From: Powellomyces hirtus
Lineage: Eukaryota; Chytridiomycota; Chytridiomycetes; Spizellomycetales; Powellomycetaceae
Assembly (NCBI GenBank): GCA_025526995.1
Contig: JAHLKG010000019.1
Location: 310,001-374,000, forward strand
DNA length: 64,000 nucleotides
Reading direction: 5' to 3'
Below the pieces are notes generated by a model. That model did no database searches. It was not told the DNA's origin and saw only the letters and a list, made by a program, of their open reading frames with translations. Position 1 is the first letter of the stretch; each line of letters starts with the position of its first letter. This document shows, in pieces, positions 1 to 9,175 of this stretch. Position numbers and translations under genes: made by a program.

Positions 1-336
1 ATCTGCGGTCTGGGTCCTGATTGTGTTCGTAATCATAGTGACGTTTAAGTGCCATTAAACCACTCGCGCCTTTCCTCTTACATACTCTGGCAGCCGAAGG
101 TTTCCCTTGCTGCTACTGTCAATGCTCTTCCACATTTTTGACCTTGCATTTGTTTTCCCATTTTGGCAAAGATAAAAACAAAAACAAAAAACTCTCAGTC
201 CGGGAGGAGGCACACCTGGGCACAGTCTTGCGATAGCGAATGCATTGCGACCACAGCGAGCCATGCATTGGAATGACAAGGAACCACCGGTTTAACTGAT
301 TCGATAATTTGTAATGACCACTGCATCATTCATCGA
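1..336. other. Left edge, no gene seen
   Basis: No convincing coding region. The stretch holds a short A-rich patch near 170-190 and leads into the tRNA-Asp gene. Any gene to the left would lie outside the window. Confidence 0.5.
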
Positions 337-418
337 TCCCAGGTAGTATATCGGCTAGTATCCCCGCCTGTCATTCGGCAGTCCGCGGGAGAGCCCGGTT
401 CGACTCCGGGCCTGGGAG
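337..418 (+). tRNA. tRNA-Asp (GTC) with a 10-nt intron
   Basis: A full cloverleaf can be drawn. The acceptor stem 337-343 pairs with 411-417 in all seven positions, with G418 as discriminator. The anticodon stem 363-367 pairs with 385-389, and the T stem 394-398 pairs with 406-410 around a TTCGACT loop. The anticodon is GTC at 370-372, followed by A373. Ten extra bases (374-383) sit between positions 37 and 38, the canonical place for a tRNA intron, so this is an intron-bearing nuclear tRNA-Asp. CCA is not encoded, as expected in eukaryotes. Confidence 0.95.
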
Positions 419-507
419 CTTACTTTTAGGATTGTTTTTTCTTGCTCACCGTCGAGTTCGTCCCTCTCCAAGTTGTACCTGCGCCTGAAAAGGGCCAAAC
501 CATGACT

Positions 508-540
508 CCCGCCACAGGCGGGGATACTAGCCAATATACT
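508..540 (-). repeat. Antisense copy of the 5' half of tRNA-Asp
   Basis: Bases 515-540 match the reverse complement of 345-370, the D arm and 5' anticodon arm of the nearby tRNA-Asp, in 25 of 26 positions. The match stops at the first anticodon base. Just before it, 508-513 and 517-522 form a perfect 6-bp GC hairpin with a 3-base loop. Whether this is a debris copy or a functional antisense or priming site cannot be told from sequence. Confidence 0.8.
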
Positions 541-585
541 AACTGAGATTTGATGGAAGACACAGATGCCATTATGGTAAAAGTA

Positions 586-668
586 AGTGAATTGGACCCT
601 GATAGCTCCTAATTACCCCTCGTTTCAGAAGTGAATTGGACCTCCTAATTACCCCTCGTTTCAGAAGT
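586..668 (+). repeat. Direct repeat of about 38 bp
   Basis: Two near-identical copies, 586-630 and 630-666, share the same AT-rich core and the same end. The first copy has about eight extra bases in the middle. No coding content is apparent between tRNA-Asp and the hydrolase gene at 993. Confidence 0.75.
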
Positions 669-992
669 GATGTTTCCCTATGAGATTGTACTTAAATTCG
701 AAGTATCATGCTGTGTTTCAAAGCGCAAAGTCTTCATGTAGTTTGCATTATGCCTCTCTCGATTGATATATCAGTTCGTATTGAATGATTGTTGGCATTA
801 ATGAGCGGGGTTTTAAAGGAGGGGTTACAAGTATGGGAGTTGGGGCCCGCGGGATACGTTAAATGAGGAGCAGTGGGAGACTCGGAACCTCCGGAAAACT
901 AAGATTCCAGGAAAGAAACAAAAGCCAAGAAACCACTTAAAGAAAAACAACACAGCACTTCATCAGCAACTGACTGCGAGCATCACACAAAC

Positions 993-2438
993 ATGCAACG
1001 ACACGGACTCCTAGTGCTAGTGATAGCACTCATTCTCGGGCTCGTAGCGGGTCCGAATGTGCAAGGGTCGCCGGTGCGACGCGCACTGGCGGACGACATT
1101 GCGAGCACGAAGGCAGCGATGGAGCGCGCGGCTGCCGGGTTGAACCGGATTCTGGACCAATTGGGGGCAGCAGGAGGAGCCAACAAGGACGGTGGTGCTG
1201 CCGGCGGTGCTGCTGGCGGTGCAGCTGGGGGTGCGGCGGACAGGAAGCAAGCACCTGATGCAACAGCGACGGCTACCGCCACGACTGCCCCTGCAGCGAC
1301 GCCTGCTGGTGGAGCGGCCAAAGGAAACGGCAATGCTGGCGGAGCGGCCAAAGGAAATGGCAATGCTGGTGGAGCTGCCAAAGGAAACGGCAATGCTGGT
1401 GGAGCGGCCAAAGGAAACGGCAATGCTGGCGGAGCGGCCAAAGGAAATGGCAATGCTGGTGGAGCGGCCAAAGGAAACGGCAATGCTGGCGGCGCAGCCA
1501 AAGGAAATGGCAATGCTGGCGGAGCAGCCAAGGGTGGTGCCAACACTGGTGGAGCGGCCAAAGGTGGCAACAACACTGGCGGAGCGGCCAAGGGAGGAGC
1601 GGCCAAAGGTGGAGCCGCCAACGCAGGCCTCCCCGCCGACGTCCAAATTATCGACCAAACGGTGACGGTCCAAGGCATCTCCCTCCGCTTCAAGGTCGCC
1701 GCGCCCACCTCCGAGCTCGGCCAAGGCAACGGCACGATGGGGCTCAACGTCCTCCTCCACGGCGACGGCGGATCCCCCTTTGCCGCCTTCCCCAACCGGT
1801 TCCCGCGCGACAACCTTATGGGCGTCGCCATCCTCGCGCCACCCAACCCCAACAACCAGAACCTCCCCGTATGGGGCGGCGGCAACGGCGGCAACGACCG
1901 ACCCCTGGGCCCCTTGCATTCCGCAGCCATCAACGATCTGATCCAGAACGAGCTCCCCAAACTCGTCAAGTTCGACGCCACCAAAGTCTCATTCACCGGC
2001 GTGTCGGGCGGATCCCTCCTTCTCGGCGGTTTCTTCATCCCCACGTTCGCTTCCACTTACCAGGGCAACAACTTTATGCTCAACTGCGGGTCGCTTGACC
2101 CCGTTGCGGCAATACAGGACCCCGCGGCAGTCGCTTCCCTCCGCATCCACTTCCAATCGTCCCAGAGGGAATTCCCCGACCTCAAGACGAGCATCACGCA
2201 GACCATCACGTCCCTGACCGCCACCTACAAAGCAGCTGGTCTTAGTGACGCGGAGATCAATGCCAAGATGACGGCTGATGCGACCCCGAACGGAGGACAC
2301 TGTGAGATGGATGGCCAAGGGTTCGTGTCCGGTATTACTCTGATGGTGGACAACTATGGAAGCGTCATGCTGGGTAACGGCGCTGTGCCCGGGATCGGAA
2401 ATGTCAACAAGGGGGTGGTCGGGAACGCCGTGTTCTGA
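993..2438 (+). CDS. Secreted alpha/beta-hydrolase-like protein with glycine/alanine/lysine repeats
   Basis: Intronless, 481 aa. The N-terminus is a clear signal peptide (hydrophobic LVLVIALILGLVAG), so the protein is exported or placed in the wall. A short helical stretch leads into a 105-residue low-complexity linker (residues 106-210) built on the decamer GGAAKGNGNA. The C-terminal ~270 residues look like an alpha/beta hydrolase or esterase: a VLLHGDGGS segment that could form the oxyanion region, a GVSGG nucleophile elbow (GxSxG), and a late GGHCEMDG segment that could supply the catalytic histidine. The acidic member of the triad was not placed. Substrate unknown; a polysaccharide or wall esterase is a guess. 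The long reading frame on the opposite strand is a by-product of the GC-rich repeat. Confidence 0.8.
   Translation: MQRHGLLVLVIALILGLVAGPNVQGSPVRRALADDIASTKAAMERAAAGLNRILDQLGAAGGANKDGGAAGGAAGGAAGGAADRKQAPDATATATATTAPAATPAGGAAKGNGNAGGAAKGNGNAGGAAKGNGNAGGAAKGNGNAGGAAKGNGNAGGAAKGNGNAGGAAKGNGNAGGAAKGGANTGGAAKGGNNTGGAAKGGAAKGGAANAGLPADVQIIDQTVTVQGISLRFKVAAPTSELGQGNGTMGLNVLLHGDGGSPFAAFPNRFPRDNLMGVAILAPPNPNNQNLPVWGGGNGGNDRPLGPLHSAAINDLIQNELPKLVKFDATKVSFTGVSGGSLLLGGFFIPTFASTYQGNNFMLNCGSLDPVAAIQDPAAVASLRIHFQSSQREFPDLKTSITQTITSLTATYKAAGLSDAEINAKMTADATPNGGHCEMDGQGFVSGITLMVDNYGSVMLGNGAVPGIGNVNKGVVGNAVF
1308..1622 (+). repeat. In-frame 30-bp minisatellite (GGAAKGNGNA)
   Basis: Seven consecutive 30-bp units encode the same decamer exactly, followed by two decamers with GANT or NNT endings and three 5-residue half units. 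Codon-level differences between units are mostly synonymous, so the peptide is conserved more than the DNA. It forms the flexible linker of the secreted hydrolase. Confidence 0.95.
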
Positions 2439-2748
2439 GACTAGAATAGGAAGGGAATATGGGTTTTCGTCCTTAAATGCATGTACATAAGTGTGTTTTT
2501 GAAATCAAATGTAAATATCTGTTGTCCAAAAGGTAGAAACTGTCAATCCCCAGCTTGTTGCCACGACAACACGCTCAAGTCGAGACGCAGTTCAAACTCG
2601 CCCAAACCCTCATCTCGCAAATTTCGTTGGTTTGCCAAGCCTCCATCATCGCAACAGCAGCAGCAGAAGCCCATTCCAGTATCCTCTCGAACGTCTAAAG
2701 CATCACACAACCGGCACTCTTCGGAATCGCATACCCCTCACACACATC

Positions 2749-3457
2749 ATGGCCGCCACAAAAGCCAGGAATGAAATGACAGAGGCCGAGCTCCTCGCTC
2801 TGGAAGAATCAGAGTTCCAGAACGGACCTCTGTCGGTGTTGACACAGGTAATACAAAAGAGACGATATGTCGGAGAAACGAAAGCTTTGACGGATCATGT
2901 TGGAGATCTGAGGAGCGTCTTGATGTTGTGTCAGGAGAGGAGATCTCGCGAGGGATGGGTTGTTTGTGGAAGGCATTGAGAACAGAAGATCTAACCTCTG
3001 TTCCTTTGTCCCGCTCTATATCGTCGTCATTCAGTCCGTCAAGAACAACTCGCAGATCCTGATCATGTGCAGAAACAACCGCAAACTACTCGCCCGAGTA
3101 AAAGCCTTGTGAGTTCGCGATACCCTATTCTCGCTCCAGAAACGAAATGCAAGTCAAATGACTAATCCCATACGCTCCTCGCTCTAGTGACCGACACTGC
3201 AACATGGTATTAGAGAACGTGAAGGAGATGTGGACGGAAACCCCAAAGACGGGCAAGGGAGCAAAGAAGGCCAAGCCGATCAACAAGGACCGATTCATAT
3301 CGAAAATGTTCCTGCGAGGAGATTCAGGTTTGTGTAGTCATTGTTTGTTGGTCAAGTGCGGAGTCCCGCACAGCTACTCCCAGGCATGTCTCTCACTCAT
3401 TTGTATCTGCTTATTATTATAGTGGTCCTGGTGCTGAGAAATATCTCTGCCGCGTAA
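2749..3457 (+). CDS. SMD2: Small nuclear ribonucleoprotein Sm D2
   Basis: Four exons: 2749-2847, 3035-3108, 3188-3327, 3423-3457; 115 aa. Spliced, it reads closely along human SmD2: [44 protein letters not shown] and SKMFLRGDS are nearly identical. SmD2 is part of the seven-member Sm ring on spliceosomal U1, U2, U4 and U5 snRNAs and acts in the nucleus after cytoplasmic assembly. The Sm1 and Sm2 motifs fall either side of the basic [13 protein letters not shown] loop. The last exon supplies the final beta strand (VVLVLRN). All four exons stay in frame and each intron has GT..AG ends. Confidence 0.95.
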
Positions 3458-4874
3458 ACAACTTTTGGAAAATCAAAGGTTTTCGACTTTTGTATTTTCA
3501 TCCCCACCACCCATGGAGCCTCGGTTGCTGTACAGAATGCATAATGGGCTAGCTACCCCGGAAAGCCAACAAACCCACCGATGCTCAAAGGAAAGAGCTA
3601 TACGTGTCAACCGGGGCTTTTACCTCTCACCCGCACCTTCCCTTTTCCACTGATGGACGACACGAACTGCTGGTGGCTCTGTAGTTATGTGAATAAATCT
3701 GTATGTCCCTTTTGCTGTGAGACAACTGTGGATCATGTGGACCATCAATACCTCTGACCATGGCGATACCGTGTGGAGAGAGGAGACAGTCTGATTGACG
3801 GCTTGCAGGTGTAAAATGGACAAGAACCGTTCACGACGTTACGGATCTTTCCAAACACTGCACTCGCAAAAACCCAATTAGCCCATCTAACACTACAAAA
3901 TGACTGCCCCTCGTCAAACCTTCAATGCCGTGCAGCCCACCAAGCAAACAACAAAGGCCCAGATTCCATCACCACGGGCCCACGAAGATTTCCTCGATGC
4001 AGCTTTCTTTCCGGTGCCGGGCCTCGGCCCCGTGACTCCCAACACTGGCGAGAGTACACAAGAGAAACAACCGGCCGCGGAGACGGCCAAAAGATTGTTT
4101 TTTTTGCTGACACCACCTATGCAAAAACCGGGCAAGCGCATACATCCGGACTCGTAACAGGATCCTGCATTTGTCGATCCCCTCTCTGTTTTCACCCAGT
4201 CGGTTTATTTCTGTCCCCAGCCGGGAGCGCATCCAGAGCGGCTTGTTTCTTTTTTTCCAGGCTTGTTTTCACCGCAACCCACCAGCTTTGATGTTCTCGA
4301 TTTTTGCTCAGGGGATGCTTTTGCTGCACAGCTGGGGCGCCGGCCAAACCATTGCGCATCCCCGATACGGCATCCCCATGTTGAATAGACGAAATAGGGT
4401 AAGCATTTCTCGCTGGCCGTCCATGATGGTGACCCACCCGTGTTGCTGCATTCCAGTTGGGGGGTGGGTTTGTTTCTCCGGCTCCTCACATCTACAGTAC
4501 AGTAGGATGATACATCCGACTTTATTTTACAGTCCTGTGCCAACGGAGCCCGCCGTGTCGCACACGAGTGTTTGTTCTTTTTTGGTCGCGATTTAGTAGG
4601 CAAAGCACGCGCGCGCTTGCTCGTCATCCAGCAGCTTTCGCACGTGCGCGTCAAATTCACATCTCAGATTACTATCATAGAGTGCAGTACCTGCGGTATC
4701 TATGTAGAGGAGGAGAGAGTAGGGGATTAAAAAAAGTGAAGGAGGTGCTGGGGTGCGGGAACAATTTCGCACAGTTCGTATTTTTAAGAAAAGCAGGCAA
4801 GCACGGCATTGCTGTTGGACGATAGACAACCGATTACCACCATTTCAAACGCCGACCACTTACCATCTCCCACC
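3458..4874. other. Gene-poor stretch with one weak ORF
   Basis: An 85-codon plus-strand ORF begins with ATG at 3900 and ends at 4157. It resembles nothing known and is too short to trust. Overlapping frames at 4171-4660 look like chance ORFs. The last ~100 bases form the 5' flank of the chromate transporter. Confidence 0.4.
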
Positions 4875-6502
4875 ATGACGTCCTCGTCCTCACCCACCGG
4901 CGCGCCGGGCACGCTCGCGGGGCGGGTGCTTGAGATGGTAGTTTCGTTCCTCCCGCTCAGCATCAGCGCATTCGGGGGCCCACCGGCGCACATTGCGTTG
5001 CTGCGCGACATGTTTGTGGTGCGCAAGCGGTGGTTGGATGATACGCTGTTTTCCGAGTTTTTTGCCGTCAGCCAGGCGTTGCCCGGCCCGGGGAGCACGG
5101 AGATGTTGTTTTCGATTGCGATTCACCGGGGTGGGCTTGTGCCGGCGGTTGTGGCGTTTTTTTGTTGGAGGTGGGTGCGGGGTGTGGGAGCGACAAGGGG
5201 TGTGTTGGGGGGGGGGGGGGGAGAAATCGGATGGCTGAATAGCTGAGTGATTTTTTTTGTTCTTCAATGGTGCAGTTTGCCGGGACTGGTTATTATGACG
5301 GGTCTAGGTCTTGGGGTGTCTGAACTGCCCAACCCGTTACCCATGTGGCTCACGCAATTCTCGAACGGCATCTCGGCCGCCGCGGTGGGTCTTGTCGCGC
5401 AGGCCGCGACGGCGCTCTCGCGCAACAACGTGACGGACAAGAACACGCTGTTTGTCTGCACCGTCGCTGCCGCTGCCGCCGTGCTGTACAGCGCCTCTTG
5501 GCTTGAGCCCGTCATTATTGCCGGTGGCGGGCTGGCGACGTTGGTGTTGCTGTATGCGACGGCAAAGTGGGCGGCGAGGAAGCAGGGCGCGAGAAAGTCG
5601 ACGGTGGGAGATGAGGTCGTAGTGGATGTGGAGACGGGGGGTACGGCGGTTGGGTTGGAGGAAACGCCTGCGGCGGCAGCGAACGGGGAGTCGAGTGAGG
5701 CGCTTGTGGTATGTGCGATGTTCCTGGAACCCCCCTGTTTTGTGGCAGAGGTCTCCATGATGGGATACTGGTATCTCACCATTCGCATTTCTTCCTCCAC
5801 CCTTTCCTATAGCAACCACCAGCATCCCACAGTAACCTCCCCTTCAGCTGGCCGACCGGCATCGCTGTCATCATCGTGTGGGTCGCCATCCTGATCCCCT
5901 GCATCGCCCTCAAATCCACCGTCGAGGACATCCGGCCTTTAGCCGTCCTCATGCAATTCTACGTTGCCGGGTGCATTATTTTCGGCGGCGGGCCCGTCGT
6001 CATCCCGCTTCTGTACTCGTATGTCGTCAACCCCGGGTGGGTCTCGGAACGCGATTTCCTGCTCGGCGTCGCCCTCATCCAAGCCATGCCGGGCCCCAAC
6101 TTTAATTTCGCGGCATACTGTGGCGCACTGGCTCTAGCGCCCTGGGGCTCCGCGGCGTCGATCGGGGGTGCCCTGCTGGGGTACGCGGGCATCTTCACAC
6201 CCGGTCTTGCCATCAACGCCGCCTCCCTCCCGCTGTGGCAGAAAATCCGGACCAACACGACCATCCAGCGCGCTCTCCCCGGCATGAACGCCGCGGCGGT
6301 GGGGCTGGTCTTTGCGGCCGCGTTCCTGCTGTTCCGACGCGCGATTGTGAGAGGCAATGCCGCGGAATCGTTGAGTGAGTACCCCTACTACGCGGTCGTG
6401 GCCGCGTGCTCGTATGTCCTTGTGAATGCACGCATGCGGCCCTGGATTGTCATGATTTTGGGCGCCCTGGCGGGACTGGTCGGGTGGGGATTGGATGTAT
6501 GA
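4875..6502 (+). CDS. chrA: Chromate transporter, two-domain CHR family
   Basis: Three exons: 4875-5170, 5276-5708, 5813-6502; 472 aa. Both halves carry the CHR signature: half one has SISAFGGPPAHIALLR and ALPGPGS, half two has FGGGPVVIPLL and QAMPGPNFNFAAYCGA. This is the long bidomain form, an integral plasma-membrane protein with about ten to twelve helices that exports chromate (or a related oxyanion) in characterised members. A hydrophilic loop of about 50 residues rich in Gly, Glu and Val links the halves. The third exon starts after the TATAG at 5812; this acceptor, not nearer AGs, keeps the frame. Intron 1 carries a run of 15 G. A sulfate role or loss of chromate specificity cannot be excluded. 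Confidence 0.93.
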
Positions 6503-9175
6503 CACAAACCAGGGATCCATACACCGCCTCGAAAAGGTAGATAGAATACACAAATGGGGCGGGACGGTTCGGTTTGCCTCCATCTTTCAATACATACACG
6601 TGATCCTTTCTCTGGTCCTCGCATGCCGCTGTGTCTGAACGTTGGCGGTGTGTGCCGCATTCATGGGCGAGAGACCGTTTTTCCCTCTCGCTTTCCCCCG
6701 TTTTGCTTTTCTGGAATTTGTGGTTCGCAAGATGCTGGGACTGTCACTGTATCGCTTCCTTGCTTTCATTTTACAACATGACGGAAGACGGTGCGACGCC
6801 CGTGCATAAGGAGCAAAACGCCACCGACATTCTGCCATGTCGATACATTTTATCAGGGCAGGTCCGATAGTGTGCAGCTCTCTGGTTTATGGAGTGGAAT
6901 GATTCCCTCCCCGGTGGCGTGTCCATCATGTTCGAACAACCCGCGCAAAACATTAGACCAAAACATATAAATATATGTACATACGAAAGAAACTCTTTTC
7001 GCGGCCCACCCACACACACACACGCTGCATCGGGCCATGTTTCTCTGTGTAAAAGCGGAACTTGGGCCACGCGTGTGGGTGTCGAGCGCAACAGCGATCA
7101 CAAACCAACTGCCAGATGGGTTCGTCACTTGCGCACACCCATATATGTGGGTGCCCGCACACACACCACACACCCCCCGTATCACCCATCAATCAGACCC
7201 GCCTCATCCTGTCGATACATGAAGCTGGTATTTCACACCGTATTGTAGAATCTTCTGTAATGTCATCACGCGACCCGGCATGAATTTGATTGATTGATTG
7301 ATTGAGGAAACTGATCTCCCGCCCGGAGCGACTCCAAAGACATGTCCAAAGCTCTCCCCCCTTGTGGTCAAAGTCCACGGGACTGGACACCCATAGGGAC
7401 GCCGTCACCTCCACGACAGGCGGACCTTGTGGTGGCCCATTCTGGCCCGCGTAGAACGCGCACTCTAAACTACTCCGCCCTCGTGAAAATCGCCATTGTC
7501 GATATTGAATGATACTAGATAAATTACCTCAATCACTGTCATTTCTCGCGCTCCCGACTGCGCCACGCCAACTCCGCTCTTCCCGCTCTCTCTCACATAG
7601 AGGAGGGCTGGGAGACCGGCCCCCGGATAACTAACGAAGATTAGAGCTAAGCTCAAATTAAACTCGGATACCTCGGATACCATGCATTTTTATTTTTTTA
7701 CGTTCCTGGGCCTGTCAGTTTTTTTTTGCAGCTTAATCGATTTTGGTCTTGACACAGCTGGGGGAATAGGGAATAGAAATGGGGCACGCACATCTTTTCT
7801 CCCAGTCTGAAGCGGGGAAGCTTGAGTCAGCTCACCTTGACGACCCTCAGAAACATGCTTGGCCCGTCCTTATCTCGGTCATTGAGCTGGGCTTACATAC
7901 TGACATTCCAGACCAAGCCGAGTGGGATGGTGATGCGATAGATAGCAAAAATCAGACCGGGTGACTCTGATCTCATATCGCTGAATGCGCGCCTCCTTGC
8001 GTCATTGCATTCGCATTTATTATTTGTATGCGGGAGGGTTGATGTCGACCCTCATTTTCTTTTGTCAGCCCGTGTGGGAACGTGTTGTGAGAGTGGATTG
8101 ACATGGCGTGCTTGACGGGTTCTTGAGCGGTAGGCTGAGTTGGTGAGTGGCGAATAGACATTGTATCTCGGCTTTGCTTATGTGTGAAATGCGAGAGTCC
8201 TCGCACGTTTGCAAGTTTGAGTTTGTACGGTTGAACGTAATATCACGCCATTCGTCGCTACTCACACACAAAGACCCTCATTTTTTCCTACCTTTTTCGC
8301 TTTCAATGTTGGTTTTAGTGTGCCCGCTGACCTGCGTTTTTGCTGGGTTGCGTCATTTTTCTGTGTGTGTGGCCCTCATTTTCACGACTCGGGACCTGGG
8401 CTCATGGTCTGCGCTGCGTGGGCGTGCGCTGTGTGCTCCCCCCCTTCTCTGCGATTTTCTCTATAAAGTCACAGCATCCCCCGGCATCCCCCGCCCGCTC
8501 GTTTTTTCCTTTACCACTTTTGGGATTGAATCAGAGCACACACACTCTTGCGATACACCTACACCCACACCTACACACAAAGACACCCGAACCTCTACGC
8601 TCGCCCACCCTCGCCCACCCTCCCACCTTCTCTCAGTCGCTCCGTCTCTCTGTCTTCTGTCTCTACAACGCCGCGCATCTTCTCTTTGGTTCTTTGCCCT
8701 CGTCCCACTCATCCACGTGACCTTTGGAACCACGTGTCTGAGCCCACCTACATCTAGTAGCACTAAGTAGATCCGAACGCAAGTCTCTTTTTCTTGAAGA
8801 GGTGAGTTGAGAAAGTCGCGTAGGGCTTAGGGAGGGGGGCGTGTCAAACAATCAAAGAGAGAGAGACAGAGAGAGAGAGAGCGCTTTAGGGAAAGAGGCC
8901 TGATCTGTGCGTGTGACTCGAACCAACAACCAACAACCAACTACTGACTTACTATCTCTCTCTCCTTCCTTCCTTCCTTCCCTCCATCCCTCCATCCATC
9001 TCTCTTTCTTCTTCTTCTTTCTCAACCCCAACAAACAGACTCCCTCGTCACTGTCCTCTCTCTCCCATCTCTCGTGGGGTCTCGCTCCCATCCCCCACTC
9101 GTCTCACTCGTCTCGTCGTACCTATCTTATCGTATCCACCTCCGTGTTTCGTTTCGCTCAGCTTCCTCCCAGAAA
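6503..9175. other. 2.7-kb gene-poor region and promoter of the proline-rich protein
   Basis: No frame shows family similarity. Notable content: a TGAT-type tetranucleotide run near 7285-7305, CA/TG-rich patches (7000-7180), and from about 8540 a long pyrimidine- and CACA-rich tract typical of fungal leaders. A TATAAA-like element lies at 8461-8467. The long plus frame at 8147-8770 is low-complexity and lacks a good start. Confidence 0.5.
8802..9038 (+). other. Probable 5'-UTR intron
   Basis: A strong donor (GAG then GTGAGT) at 8802 and a pyrimidine-tract acceptor (CAACAAACAG) ending at 9038 flank 237 bases, with a CT-rich stretch before the acceptor. The ATG of the downstream gene is at 9176. 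The intron is inferred from splice signals only. Confidence 0.45.

Noticed and set aside
983..2056. Long minus-strand ORF (357 aa) rich in LAAPP repeats
   Set aside because: It is antisense to the in-frame minisatellite of the secreted hydrolase; the repeat keeps several frames open.
8147..8770. 207-codon plus ORF
   Set aside because: Does not start at ATG in a sensible context and is made of pyrimidine-rich leader sequence.
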